DNA of 64,000 bases, from positions 1 to 64,000 of the forward strand of contig CBDCUQ010000004.1 in NCBI GenBank assembly GCA_965222835.1, written 5' to 3'. The stretch's first letter is position 1. Each line of letters starts with the position of its first letter. Of the stretch, positions 43,406 to 52,306 are shown in pieces. Position numbers and translations under genes: made by a program. Under the pieces are notes generated by a model. The model was not told the origin of the DNA and made no database searches. It saw only the letters and a program-made list of their open reading frames with translations. Source of the stretch: CBDCUQ01 sp965222835. GTDB taxonomy: Bacteria > Pseudomonadota > Alphaproteobacteria > Rhizobiales > Hyphomicrobiaceae.

Positions 43406-44956
43406 GTGGATCAGACGCCCAATCTGGCTCTTCCCTACATCATGGCCGCTCAGGCGCAGAAGCATATCACGCACAACGAGGCCATTCGTGCGCTCGATTC
43501 TCTTGTGCAGTTGATGGTCCTGGATCGGGACCTGACGGCGCCACCGGGGGCACCCGCGGATGGGGACCGCTATATCGTTGCACCCTCTGCCACAGGCGAA
43601 TGGGCGGGACATGATCTCGAAATTGCCGCGTATCAAGACGGCGCGTGGGCCTATTACGTGCCGGGCGAGGGCTGGCTGCTTTGGATCGCGGACGAGGACA
43701 TTGCGGTTGCGTGGGATGGTACGGCGTGGAGCGCCCTTTCGTCGGGCGGCGGTGGTACGTCAGATCACGGTGCGCTCACTGGGCTCAGCGACGACGATCA
43801 TACGCAGTACCACAATGACGCGCGCGGGGATGCGCGGTACACGCCGATCAATCCCACGACGCTCGGCGTTAATGCCACACCGGATGCCACCAACAAGTTC
43901 GCTGTAGCCTCCGACGCCACGCTCTTCAACAATAATGGCGCCGGCCACCAGCAGAAGATCAATAAGAATGCCGCCGGTGACACGGCGAGCCAACTCTATC
44001 AAACCGGCTTTTCCGGCCGTGCTGAGATCGGCCTCACGGGCGACGATGACTTCCATTTCAAGGTGAGCCCGGACGGGTCTTCGTGGGTCGAATCCATGAA
44101 GATCGACAAGACGACGGGGGCCGTGACGCACCTGGCCGGCGCGCGCCACACATTCGGGCACGATGCCACCAACGCGGGCTTCAATATGGTTCCGGCCGCG
44201 GGCGATCCGTCGTCACCGAGCAACGGCGACGTCTGGTACAATTCGACGACGGGTAAGTTCCGCAAGCGCCAGGGTGGCGCGACGTCTGACCTCGGTACTG
44301 GCAGCCCGGCACCAACTCGGCAAATCTTTACCGCCTCCGGCACATGGACGAAGCCTGCGGGGTGCACACGGGTGCGCGTGCGGGTCGTGGCTGGCGGCGG
44401 TGCCGGTGGCGGCGCGGTTGCAACCGGTGCAGGTCAGTGCTCGGCGGGTGCCGGTGGCGGTGGTGGTGGCCTTGCGGATGAGGTGATCGACGTTACAAGC
44501 ACAAGCTCAGAGACCGTCACGGTTGGCGCCGGAGGCGCGGGCGTAGCGGGCACGAGCGGGGGTGCAGGCGGCTCATCATCGTTTGGCGCGTTCTGCTCTG
44601 CGACAGGCGGGAACGGCGGCAGCGCTTCGACAGCAAGCAGCAACGATGGCGGCGTGGGGTCTGGTGCTGGCGGCAATGGAACCGGCGGCGATATCAACTG
44701 CAGCGGGCAGGCGGGTGAAACTGGCTGGCGTATTGGCGGCAACTTTGCCCAGGGTGGCATGGGCGGCATGTCAGCGGGCGCATTTGGCGGTGGTGCTCGG
44801 GGCCCAACGGCGGGCAGTGGCGGGTCGGCGGCGGGTGCGAATGCCGATGGGTATGGCGCTGGCGGCTCTGGTGCCGCCAACGGCAACTCGAAGGCCGCCG
44901 TGGCCGGCGGCGACGGCTCTGACGGCATCGTCATTGTGGACGAGTTTTACGATTGA
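43406..44956 (+). CDS. DUF2793 / phage tail-fibre-like protein with Gly-rich C-terminus
   Basis: A 516-residue protein. Residues 1-95 are a DUF2793 domain (TPNLALPYIMAAQAQKHITHNEAI, LDSLVQLMVLDRDLTAPPGAPADGDRYIV, WLLWIADED). A tail-fibre type segment follows (LTGLSDDDHTQYHND, ARGDARY, then repeated beta-rich stretches). From about residue 325 it is a Gly-rich domain (VVAGGGAGGGAV, GAGGAGVAGTSGGAGGSS) ending in DGIVIVDEFYD. This is the layout of distal tail fibres. The GTG at 43406 follows AAAGGA. No other phage gene is in the window, so it is an orphan: a gene-transfer-agent fibre, a prophage remnant or an adhesin. Confidence 0.8.
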   Translation: MDQTPNLALPYIMAAQAQKHITHNEAIRALDSLVQLMVLDRDLTAPPGAPADGDRYIVAPSATGEWAGHDLEIAAYQDGAWAYYVPGEGWLLWIADEDIAVAWDGTAWSALSSGGGGTSDHGALTGLSDDDHTQYHNDARGDARYTPINPTTLGVNATPDATNKFAVASDATLFNNNGAGHQQKINKNAAGDTASQLYQTGFSGRAEIGLTGDDDFHFKVSPDGSSWVESMKIDKTTGAVTHLAGARHTFGHDATNAGFNMVPAAGDPSSPSNGDVWYNSTTGKFRKRQGGATSDLGTGSPAPTRQIFTASGTWTKPAGCTRVRVRVVAGGGAGGGAVATGAGQCSAGAGGGGGGLADEVIDVTSTSSETVTVGAGGAGVAGTSGGAGGSSSFGAFCSATGGNGGSASTASSNDGGVGSGAGGNGTGGDINCSGQAGETGWRIGGNFAQGGMGGMSAGAFGGGARGPTAGSGGSAAGANADGYGAGGSGAANGNSKAAVAGGDGSDGIVIVDEFYD

Positions 44957-44985
44957 TCCGGCGTGTCGGCTGTGGGTCGGACGAT

Positions 44986-47070
44986 CTAAACTGCAATTTT
45001 CGAGAAGTCCGCCACGTTCAATGTGGTGGCTCGGATCTCTGAGAGCATGTGGAGCCGGTTTTTGCGCGCTGCCTTGTCGTCCACGTTGACGGTTACTTTA
45101 TCGAAAAAGGCATCAACGGGCGCGCGTAGCTCGGCGAGCGCGTTCATGGCGCCTTTGAAATTTTCCACGTTAATCGCGGCCGCGGTGTCTTGCTTGACGC
45201 TTTCGATGGCTGCAGCGAGGGCCAGCTCCTCTTTCTCGGTTAGGAGCTTGAGGTCGTAGCTGCCAGTATAGCTTGTCTTGTCCTTCTTCTCCTCGATAGA
45301 AAGAATGTTGGACGCGCGCTTGACGCCCGCGAGCAGGTTTGCGCCGTCTTCGGTCTTGAGAAAGTCGCCGAGGGCTTCAACGCGTTTGACGATGAGGGCG
45401 AGGTCGTCCTGGCCCGGGAGCGAAAACACGGCGTCGATAAGGTCGTGACGCGCGCCTTTTTCTTTGAGGTGGACTTTCAATCGGTCGGCGAAGAAGGCGA
45501 GGAGATCGTCGGCAAGTTCACTCGGCGATTTGGTTGTGATTGGCAAATTCGCGAGGTGCTGTGAGACGTACTTGCCTAGAGGCAAGCGCAAGTCATTCTC
45601 GAGTACAATCCGAATAACGCCCAGGCCAGCGCGGCGGAGCTGATAGGGATCGCCCGAGCCCGTTGGCTTTTCATCGATGGCCCAGAAACCCACCAGCGTG
45701 TCGAGCTTGTCGGCGAGGGCGACGGCGATGGCCGCTGCGTTACCCTCTTCTTCTTTGGGCACAGCGTCGGTTGGGCCTTTGGGCTTGTAGTGCAGCTCAA
45801 TGGCGCGGGCGATTTCGGGTTTGGTGCCGGCCTTTTCGGCATAGTAGCGGCCCATCAGGCCTTGCAGCTCGGGAAACTCGCCGACCATACCCGAGACAAG
45901 ATCGGCTTTGCAGAGCTGTGCTGCGCGCCGGGCGTCGGCCGGGTCGGCATCGACGGCACCTGCAATTTGATGTGCTAGCTCGGCAATGCGCTCCACGCGA
46001 TCCTTTTGGGTGCCGAGCTTTTCGTGGAAGGTGATACCCGCGAGCTCGGTAGCCATTTCGTCGAGCGGCTTTTTCAAGTCCTGGTCCCAGAAGAACTTCG
46101 CATCTGAGAGCCGGGCGTTGATCACCTTCTCGTTGCCGGCGACGATCGATTTGCCGCCGTCCGTCGCCGTCAGGTTGGAGACGAGGATAAATCTGTTGGA
46201 GAGGGCCTTGGTTTTGGGATTCTTCAGAGAGAAACACTTCTGATGGGTCTTCATCGCGGTCGTGAGGCATTCGCCCGGCACGTCCAGAAACGCCTTGTCG
46301 AAGGTGCCCATCAGCACGACGGGCCATTCGGTGAGCCCGGCGTTCTCGGCGAAGAGCGCTTCGTCTTCAACAAGTGTGAGGCGCGCTTTCCTCGCTAGCG
46401 CCTGGGCCTGATCACGGATCTCCTCGACGCGGGCGGCGGGGTCGAGCATTACGGCATTGCCTTCAAGTTTGTCGGCATAGTCGGTGACGTTCTTGACGAT
46501 GAACTGTGCGTTGCCGTGGAAGCGATGGCCGCGAGTCTTGTTGCCAGCGGTTAATCCTGCGATCTCGAACGGGACAACCTTGTTGCCCAATAGACAGAGG
46601 ATGGCGTGCAGCGGGCGGATCCATTGGAAATCACCGGAGCCCCATCGCATGGATTTCGGCCAGGGAAATTTTGCAAGCACTGCCGGAACAACATCGGCGA
46701 TAATGTCGGCTGCCGGGCGCCCGGGCCGTTCGATCTTGGCGATATAGTAGTCGCCCTTCTTCTCATCCTTGACGATTTCGGCGTCGTCAATGGAAGCGAG
46801 TCCTGCTGCTTTAACAAATCCAGCGATCGCTTTTTCTGGCGCGCCGACACGGGGGCCTTTCCGCTCTTCCGAGACTTCGGGCGACTTAGCAGGTAGGCCC
46901 TCGATGACGAGGACCAGACGGCGGGGCGTTGAAAAGCTTTTCGCTTCTCCTGTTTCGAGGCCGTGTGCTTTGAGGCCCTCGGTGACGAGGCGACGCAGGT
47001 CATCGGCCGCCCGCACTTGCATACGGGCAGGGATTTCTTCGGAGAAGAGTTCGAGAAGGAGTTCGGACAT
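44986..47070 (-). CDS. glyS: Glycyl-tRNA synthetase beta subunit
   Basis: A 694-residue beta subunit of the alpha2-beta2 bacterial glycyl-tRNA synthetase. It starts SELLLELFSEEIPARMQ, the family N-terminus, and continues with STPRRLVLVIEGLP and GKRAELCKADLVSGMVGEFPELQG-like blocks; the C-terminal part holds the anticodon-binding DALR region. A further ten in-frame codons upstream to 47100 are not likely used. It is the last gene of a glyQ-led operon but is separated from glyQ by two small membrane-protein genes. Confidence 0.96.
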   Translation of the reverse strand: MSELLLELFSEEIPARMQVRAADDLRRLVTEGLKAHGLETGEAKSFSTPRRLVLVIEGLPAKSPEVSEERKGPRVGAPEKAIAGFVKAAGLASIDDAEIVKDEKKGDYYIAKIERPGRPAADIIADVVPAVLAKFPWPKSMRWGSGDFQWIRPLHAILCLLGNKVVPFEIAGLTAGNKTRGHRFHGNAQFIVKNVTDYADKLEGNAVMLDPAARVEEIRDQAQALARKARLTLVEDEALFAENAGLTEWPVVLMGTFDKAFLDVPGECLTTAMKTHQKCFSLKNPKTKALSNRFILVSNLTATDGGKSIVAGNEKVINARLSDAKFFWDQDLKKPLDEMATELAGITFHEKLGTQKDRVERIAELAHQIAGAVDADPADARRAAQLCKADLVSGMVGEFPELQGLMGRYYAEKAGTKPEIARAIELHYKPKGPTDAVPKEEEGNAAAIAVALADKLDTLVGFWAIDEKPTGSGDPYQLRRAGLGVIRIVLENDLRLPLGKYVSQHLANLPITTKSPSELADDLLAFFADRLKVHLKEKGARHDLIDAVFSLPGQDDLALIVKRVEALGDFLKTEDGANLLAGVKRASNILSIEEKKDKTSYTGSYDLKLLTEKEELALAAAIESVKQDTAAAINVENFKGAMNALAELRAPVDAFFDKVTVNVDDKAARKNRLHMLSEIRATTLNVADFSKIAV

Positions 47071-47131
47071 CGATACCTGATTGGTGTCGTGGTCCCTCAC
47101 CCTATGGGAGAGAGAGAAAGATGAAGGTGCG

Positions 47132-47353
47132 TTAGGTGTTTGTGGGCGCGGTTTCGCCGGTGCCCCCGCCGATCATATCGAGCACGGTTGCGCCGACATC
47201 CTCCATGGCTCCCGTACTCCAAAGGTAGCCAAGCGTGACAACGCAAAGCACGAGGTAGAACAGAAACACGGGCTTGTGCCGGTACAGGAGCAGACGTCCG
47301 CCGATCAGCAGCGGCAAGGCGATGGAGACAAGGCCGGTCAGTGTATCTTCCAT
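47132..47353 (-). CDS. Small membrane protein within the glyQS operon (distal)
   Basis: A 73-residue protein with two predicted transmembrane helices (LTGLVSIALPLLIGGRLLLY and FLFYLVLCVVTLGYLWS) joined by a short basic loop (RHKP) and a Gly/Thr-rich tail. No family recognised. The ATG at 47353 has GGAGG upstream, confirming it over a TTG at 47392. It lies 62 bases before glyS and follows the other small membrane gene. Confidence 0.7.
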   Translation of the reverse strand: MEDTLTGLVSIALPLLIGGRLLLYRHKPVFLFYLVLCVVTLGYLWSTGAMEDVGATVLDMIGGGTGETAPTNT

Positions 47354-47426
47354 GGGTTTCCTCCAAGGCATGTTTTTTTGTGCCGCGTCCAATACGGAGT
47401 GGGGTGCCGCTGATCCCTATCGGAGC

Positions 47427-47675
47427 TTAGGCGATGAGTGCAAAAATCCCGAGAAAAATGGCGCCAGCCAAAAACAGCCATAACACGTAACCGGCCGTTT
47501 CAACGCCGAGATACGCGAGCAGGCTGACCACCGCCAGGGCTGACATGGTGCCGAAGAAGGTCGGTCCTTTGTTGCGGGGGATGAAGCGGGACACGGCAAC
47601 GCCGATGAAGGCGGCGCTGACGACGATGAGCGTCGCGAGGCCTAGTTTGGCGGGATCGGTGAAGATTTCGATCAT
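47427..47675 (-). CDS. Small membrane protein overlapping glyQ
   Basis: An 82-residue protein with about three hydrophobic segments (LGLATLIVVSAAFIGVAVSRFI, MSALAVVSLLAYLGV, YVLWLFLAGAIFLGIFALIA). No family recognised. Its ATG at 47675 overlaps the glyQ stop in an ATGA junction, so its translation is coupled to that of glyQ. With the next gene it forms a pair of small membrane proteins inside a tRNA-synthetase operon. Confidence 0.72.
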   Translation of the reverse strand: MIEIFTDPAKLGLATLIVVSAAFIGVAVSRFIPRNKGPTFFGTMSALAVVSLLAYLGVETAGYVLWLFLAGAIFLGIFALIA

Positions 47676-48628
47676 GCCCGGCCTCCTTCCGTCGCGAGCC
47701 AGGCGCCGCAGCAGGCCTTCGCCAACTCGCGGACGCGGAGGATGTAGCTCTGACGTTCCGTCACGGAGATGACCCCACGGGCATCCAAAAGATTGAAGAT
47801 GTGCGAGGCCTTGATGCACTGGTCGTAGGCGGGCAACGCGAGAAGATGCTTGTCGCCACCGGTGCCCTTGTCGAGCAGGGATTGGCACTCGGCTTCGGCG
47901 TCCTTGAAGTGGCGCAAAAGGGCATCCGTATTTGCATGCTCGAAGTTGTAGCGGGAATATTCCTGTTCGGCTTGCAAGAAGACGTCGCTGTAGGCGAGCT
48001 TTCGTTCGTCGGTGCGGCCATTAAAGTTGAGGTCGAATACACGATCGACGCCCTGTACGTACATGGCGAGACGTTCGAGGCCGTAGGTGATTTCGCCGGC
48101 CACTGGATTGCAGTCGTAGCCTCCGACCTGCTGGAAGTAGGTGAATTGCGTTACTTCCATACCGTTACACCAAACCTCCCAACCGAGACCCCAGGCGCCA
48201 AGCGTCGGACTTTCCCAGTCGTCTTCGACGAGACGGATGTCATTGACGCGTGTGTCGATGCCGATGGCATCAAGGCTCTTAAGATAGAGATCGAGGATAT
48301 CCGCCGGTGACGGCTTCATGATTACTTGGAACTGATAATAGTGCTGAAGCCTGTTCGGGTTTTCTCCGTAGCGGCCATCCTTTGGCCGGCGTGACGGTTG
48401 GACGTAGCAGGCATTCCAGGAGCGAGGGCCGAGTGCGCGCAGCGTCGTCGCCGGATGAAACGTGCCTGCGCCGACTTCCATGTCATAGGGCTGTAAGACC
48501 ACGCACCCTTGGGCCCCCCAAAACTGCTGAAGGGTGAGGATCAAGTCCTGAAATGCGTCCTTTGGCCGGAGGGCCGGGAGCGATCCCGTGCGCCCTGCGG
48601 CGGGGGTTTTCTGCGTGTTCTTTGCCAT
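47672..48628 (-). CDS. glyQ: Glycyl-tRNA synthetase alpha subunit
   Basis: A 318-residue class II synthetase subunit that holds the aminoacylation site. Signatures: FQDLILTLQQFWGAQGCVVLQPYDMEVGAGTFHPAT at the N-terminus, then ACYVQPSRRPKDGRYGENPNRLQHYYQFQVI. It opens an operon with two small membrane proteins and glyS, and is divergent from the dodecin gene. Confidence 0.97.
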   Translation of the reverse strand: MAKNTQKTPAAGRTGSLPALRPKDAFQDLILTLQQFWGAQGCVVLQPYDMEVGAGTFHPATTLRALGPRSWNACYVQPSRRPKDGRYGENPNRLQHYYQFQVIMKPSPADILDLYLKSLDAIGIDTRVNDIRLVEDDWESPTLGAWGLGWEVWCNGMEVTQFTYFQQVGGYDCNPVAGEITYGLERLAMYVQGVDRVFDLNFNGRTDERKLAYSDVFLQAEQEYSRYNFEHANTDALLRHFKDAEAECQSLLDKGTGGDKHLLALPAYDQCIKASHIFNLLDARGVISVTERQSYILRVRELAKACCGAWLATEGGRA

Positions 48629-48771
48629 GAATCAGAGACAGTTACTTCGCCGGGGCGCACTATACGCATTCAAACCCCCTTGTCACGATCCAGCCGCTGT
48701 TCCAGGACTTAATCAGGGGGGAGATTATCCCAGGATGGTGCCCCGGCGCCCGAAAATCAGGAGCATGCGTA

Positions 48772-48978
48772 ATGTCTGTGTTGAAAGTTATCGAGTTGAT
48801 GTCGGAATCCTCGAAGAGCTGGGAGGACGCCGCTCAGAAGGCCATCGACAAGGCGGGCAAGTCTCTGAAAGGTATCCGATCGGTCTGGATCCAAGACTTT
48901 TCGGCGACCGTTAATGGCAAGGGGAATATCGAAACCTATCGTGTCAACTGCCGGGTGAGCTTCGAGGTCAAGGATTAG
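48772..48978 (+). CDS. Dodecin (small flavin-binding protein)
   Basis: A 68-residue protein of the dodecin family, which forms hollow dodecamers binding flavins or CoA and buffers free flavin. Typical blocks: VLKVIELMSESSKSWEDAAQKAIDKAGKSLKGIRSVWIQDFSATV and a C-terminal strand YRVNCRVSFEV. The Trp of SVWIQDF is the flavin-stacking residue of the family. It has its own terminator and is a single-gene unit divergent from glyQ. Confidence 0.93.
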   Translation: MSVLKVIELMSESSKSWEDAAQKAIDKAGKSLKGIRSVWIQDFSATVNGKGNIETYRVNCRVSFEVKD

Positions 48979-49044
48979 GCGGGGCGGTCCCGTTCTCGTA
49001 GGGCGGATCCAGACTTCCGTGATGCGATTTCCGTGAAAGGCAAA

Positions 49045-49077
49045 CCGTGAGCACCCGTGTGGTGCTCACGGTTTTTT
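49045..49077 (+). terminator. Intrinsic terminator after the dodecin gene
   Basis: Perfect 11-bp arms CCGTGAGCACC (49045-49055) and GGTGCTCACGG (49061-49071), 5-base loop and TTTTTT (49072-49077). Confidence 0.92.
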
Positions 49078-49373
49078 GCCGACATCGCTTGTCATTCAGA
49101 TCGTGCCACGTGCAGGGGGCGGCTGCTACCCAAACGTGTGCGCGGTGGAGTATCGGAATTGTATCTTCTTGTTGCGGGTTTTCTTCAGAATTGACGATGG
49201 GAGAGCTGGACGTGGTGGTGCATTGACCGGCGCATGCCAGCGGGGCACAGAATAGCTGTCCGCACTCTGCATCCGGGAGGAGCGGATTGCTGGCTTCGCG
49301 TGGGCCTCGGAGGTCTCGCCCTTAAGCTCGGCCGCGTTTGGCTGGCCGCGCGTGGATGACCGCCTCTTGCGTG
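49078..49373. other. Intergenic, nothing recognised
   Basis: These 296 bases between the dodecin terminator and the 3' end of the phasin gene contain no frame, repeat or motif I can support. Confidence 0.3.
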
Positions 49374-49772
49374 CTAGTGCCTCAACTCAGAATTCGCGAC
49401 ATCTTCAAGATGAGAACGGACGACCGTTGCTGTTTCATCGGCGAGCTTCTGGTTGAACTTGGCGAAGTACTGGAACTCAGCCTGGTACTGCTGCTGCGCG
49501 CGCTGGAAGAATTCCTGATAAAGGTCGAGAACGTCCTGCAGCGTTTTGCACTCCATAAAGCGCTTCGATGTTGCCATGTCTTCGTTGAGCCGCCGGCCAA
49601 GGAAGCCAAGCCATTCGTTGTTGGCCTTTGCCGCCTGTTCGAGCAACTTTCCATTGAGCTCTGTCATGGCGTTCATCATCGGGCGGTTGAAGCTTACCCA
49701 GGCTTCGAACGCCGACAAGGCGGGATTTTGGTCGTGCTCCATGTTGATGGTGTTTTGTATTTTGCCAGTCAT
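49374..49772 (-). CDS. Phasin family protein
   Basis: A 132-residue helical protein of the phasin family (PF09361 type): AFEAWVSFNRPMMNAMTELNGKLLEQAAKANNEWLGFLGRRLNEDMATSKRFMECKTLQDVLDLYQEFFQRAQQQYQAEF. Phasins coat polyhydroxyalkanoate granules and control their size, so this suggests PHB storage, common in methylotrophs. The GGAGGAG eight bases before the ATG is a strong ribosome site. No phaC/phaR gene is nearby. Confidence 0.9.
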   Translation of the reverse strand: MTGKIQNTINMEHDQNPALSAFEAWVSFNRPMMNAMTELNGKLLEQAAKANNEWLGFLGRRLNEDMATSKRFMECKTLQDVLDLYQEFFQRAQQQYQAEFQYFAKFNQKLADETATVVRSHLEDVANSELRH

Positions 49773-50164
49773 GGTGCGCTACTCCTCCTAGAACACGGTC
49801 CCTTTTTCCGGACCATTCTCCAAGTGCTAATAACTATAGGCACGGTGCGTATGCGGGATTGAGCGTGGTCAACGCGTACTGCCGATGGGCCCCGCATTCT
49901 TAATGCTTGTTTTTAGAACAATCGTTTTTTGGGCAGCCTATGGGCATGGCCCACGCCACCAGGGTATAGCTTTGCCCAATATTGGGGCGGACGGACCCGG
50001 AGGGCGTGTGGTTTTCCACAAGATAATGCGCATTGTCCGCATCGCCAAGCCCGGTCGCTTTCAATTGTTGGCTTTTTTGCTGCTCAGTGGCGGGCCGCTC
50101 GCTTGTGAGGTTGCCGCCGGGTCGTTGACATCTGTGCCGCTGATTGTGGTGTCTTCTTCCAGTC
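49773..50164. promoter_or_regulatory. Phasin upstream region
   Basis: These 392 bases lie upstream of the phasin gene and at the 3' end of the permease gene. They include an AT-richer segment around 49895-49940 that could hold the phasin promoter, and a 12-bp perfect palindrome CCCAATATTGGG at 49975-49986. No gene is supported. Confidence 0.35.
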
Positions 50165-51424
50165 TCAACCGAACTGAACGATGAAATCGGCCAGGATATA
50201 AAGGATGCAACTGATAAAGCCGGCAGCGGGCACCCATTTTGGACAGATGAACAGGCTTGCCGGGGCGCTTTCTTCGTCGCGTTTGATCTTGAGGAGGGCC
50301 AGGTTGACGATGGCGAACATGGCGAGCGTCAACCGTGCTGCAATATCGGCAAGATAGGCAATCGGGAGCCACAGCGCGAGAACGAGGATGATGCCGATTA
50401 CCAGAAACGTTGCAATGAGCGGCGTACGCGTTGTGGCATTTATGGTTCCCAGCACTGTCGGCAAGCTTCCTTGCCGGGAGAGACCGTACATGACACGAGA
50501 CGCCATGATCATGCTGACGACGATTCCGTTCAGAGTCGCGACGATCGCGATGGCGCTCATGACTTTTGGCGTTGCGCCCGTGAGATGCTCGAAGACGTGG
50601 GCAAGGGGTGCTTTTGAAGCGGCAAGCGTTTCAACGCCGAGCGACGTAAGGGCGATCCACACCACGAAAACATAAAGCGCGGTGGAGATTAGAAGCGTCA
50701 GGAGGATTGCCCGGGGAAGATTGTGGCTGGGGTCCTTCACTTCCTCTGCGATGTTGACGATGCCCTGGAAACCAATGAAGGCAAACACCGCCAATAGCGA
50801 CGCGGTCATGATGCCGCCCCACAGGTTTGGATCCAGTGAGGTGGGCAGCATTTCTGAGGCCCGGTGCACCACATCTGGTTCTAAGATAAAGCCAGCGACG
50901 ATGATGATCAGCAGCCCACCGATCTCTATCAGTGTCATGATGCCTGCAAATGTGACGCTCTCGACTATTCCGCGGGCCGCAATGGCGCCCATGCAGAGCA
51001 CGACACTGGCAATAATTATCCATTCCGCCGCGGCGATAAAAACTGAGATGTAGCCGGCCGCGCCCACGCTAATCGTTGATGCTGTGACAATCGCAATAGA
51101 TATGACGAGCAGACCGACGAGCGTCGCAATCCTATCTGAACGGAATGCGGCGCGTACATAGGCGGCCTCGCCGGCGGCAACCGGCATGCGTACGGCTAGC
51201 TCTGCAAACGAGACGCCGGTGAGACCTATCAATACTGCCGTGATAACGAATGAGATTGGGGCATGCATGCCGGCACGGGCAGCCGCCGCGGCGATCAGAA
51301 CATATATGCCGGCGCCGATTGTGATGCCGAGGCCGTAAAGAACGGCATGCGCGAGCGTCAGGGAGCGTCTAAGGGTCGGCTTAGCCTTTGCATCGGGTGT
51401 GTTTGGCGGATCTTGATGGGCCAT
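50165..51424 (-). CDS. APC superfamily amino-acid permease
   Basis: A 419-residue inner-membrane transporter with about 12 helices of the amino acid-polyamine-organocation family. The first helix carries the substrate-carboxylate motif GITIGAGIYVLIAAAA, with later blocks FAFIGFQGIVNIAEEVKDPSHNLPRAI and the periplasmic loop GVETLAASKAPLAHVF. It imports or exchanges amino acids; the specificity is unknown. The ATG at 51424 is preferred over a GTG at 51442. It is divergent from the universal stress protein gene. Confidence 0.87.
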   Translation of the reverse strand: MAHQDPPNTPDAKAKPTLRRSLTLAHAVLYGLGITIGAGIYVLIAAAAARAGMHAPISFVITAVLIGLTGVSFAELAVRMPVAAGEAAYVRAAFRSDRIATLVGLLVISIAIVTASTISVGAAGYISVFIAAAEWIIIASVVLCMGAIAARGIVESVTFAGIMTLIEIGGLLIIIVAGFILEPDVVHRASEMLPTSLDPNLWGGIMTASLLAVFAFIGFQGIVNIAEEVKDPSHNLPRAILLTLLISTALYVFVVWIALTSLGVETLAASKAPLAHVFEHLTGATPKVMSAIAIVATLNGIVVSMIMASRVMYGLSRQGSLPTVLGTINATTRTPLIATFLVIGIILVLALWLPIAYLADIAARLTLAMFAIVNLALLKIKRDEESAPASLFICPKWVPAAGFISCILYILADFIVQFG

Positions 51425-51593
51425 GGTCTCTGATGCCGTCACGTTTAAAGCTTGGCGTTGACCGGCGTCAACGCAGCTGTGGCCAACGTGGTCGACGTTG
51501 GATTATGTCACATAGTTGCTCAACTGAAGGTCGTCGTTTCATGCTTAAGTGATCGATGTTGTGGCACTTGATCTGAGGAGAGGAGCTAGAGGC

Positions 51594-52034
51594 ATGTATA
51601 AGAACCTACTGATCGCGATTGACGGATCGGAGCTTGCTGGCAAGGCGTTAGCTCAGGGGTTAGAGCTCGCCAAAGCCATTGGTGCGCGTGTGACGATCGT
51701 CAATGTGACGCCGCCATGGTCGAGCATTGCCGTTGGCGAGGTTGCTGTCATGTTCCCTCCTGAAGAGTACGATGCCAACATGCAGGCCGCTGCCAAACAG
51801 CTGTTGGATAAGGCCGTTGCCGAAGCCCAGGGGGCTGGGGTTACGGCGGAGACCGTTGCGGCCAGCGATGCGCACGCTTACCGGGCAATTCTGGATGTTG
51901 CCGGTGACAAAGGCTGTGATTTGATCGTTATGGGCTCGCACGGTCGCAAGGGTATTGCCGGGCTGCTGTTGGGTAGCGAGACGACGAAGACGCTTACCCA
52001 CGGCAAGATTCCCGTTCTCGTCTATCGCGAATAA
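51594..52034 (+). CDS. Universal stress protein (UspA family)
   Basis: A 146-residue UspA-domain protein: MYKNLLIAIDGSELAGKAL at the N-terminus and the nucleotide-binding stretch GSHGRKGIAGLLLGSETTKTL (G-x2-G-x9-G-S/T) near the C-terminus, so it probably binds ATP. The loop VGEVAVMFPPEEY is characteristic of the bacterial single-domain group. A strong GGAGAGGAG site precedes the ATG at 51594. Induced by growth arrest in general; its regulation here is unseen. Confidence 0.93.
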   Translation: MYKNLLIAIDGSELAGKALAQGLELAKAIGARVTIVNVTPPWSSIAVGEVAVMFPPEEYDANMQAAAKQLLDKAVAEAQGAGVTAETVAASDAHAYRAILDVAGDKGCDLIVMGSHGRKGIAGLLLGSETTKTLTHGKIPVLVYRE

Positions 52035-52216
52035 TTGCAAACGCCGGATTGCCCGTGAGGCGCTGAGCCCGCTCTCCGTGAGTGGTTTTGGGCGCTCGGC
52101 GCGTGGGGGGCACTGGTGGCCGCTATTTGCAGATGCAACGCGATGGTTCCGCCTGAGACGCTTTCGCGTTCAAAGGCGCCGGAGGGGACAGGTCGTGGTC
52201 TTGTGATTTTCTTGTT

Positions 52217-52239
52217 TCAACCCGCTAAAGGCGGGTTGA
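52217..52239 (+). repeat. Small perfect hairpin upstream of the acyltransferase gene
   Basis: 9-bp arms TCAACCCGC (52217-52225) and GCGGGTTGA (52231-52239) with a 5-base loop. No T-run on either strand. It lies in a 272-base gap with no recognised gene and could be a processing site or operator. Confidence 0.35.
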
Positions 52240-52306
52240 TAAAGCGTTCCTTAAAGCATTTGCGCGTTGGTGTATGCGTTGCCAGACCCGGATCGGGAAC
52301 GCGTGC

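Noticed and set aside
43331..44956. Prophage at the DUF2793 gene
   Set aside because: No integrase, capsid, portal, terminase or attachment repeat flanks it; pnp and glyS neighbours are core genes.
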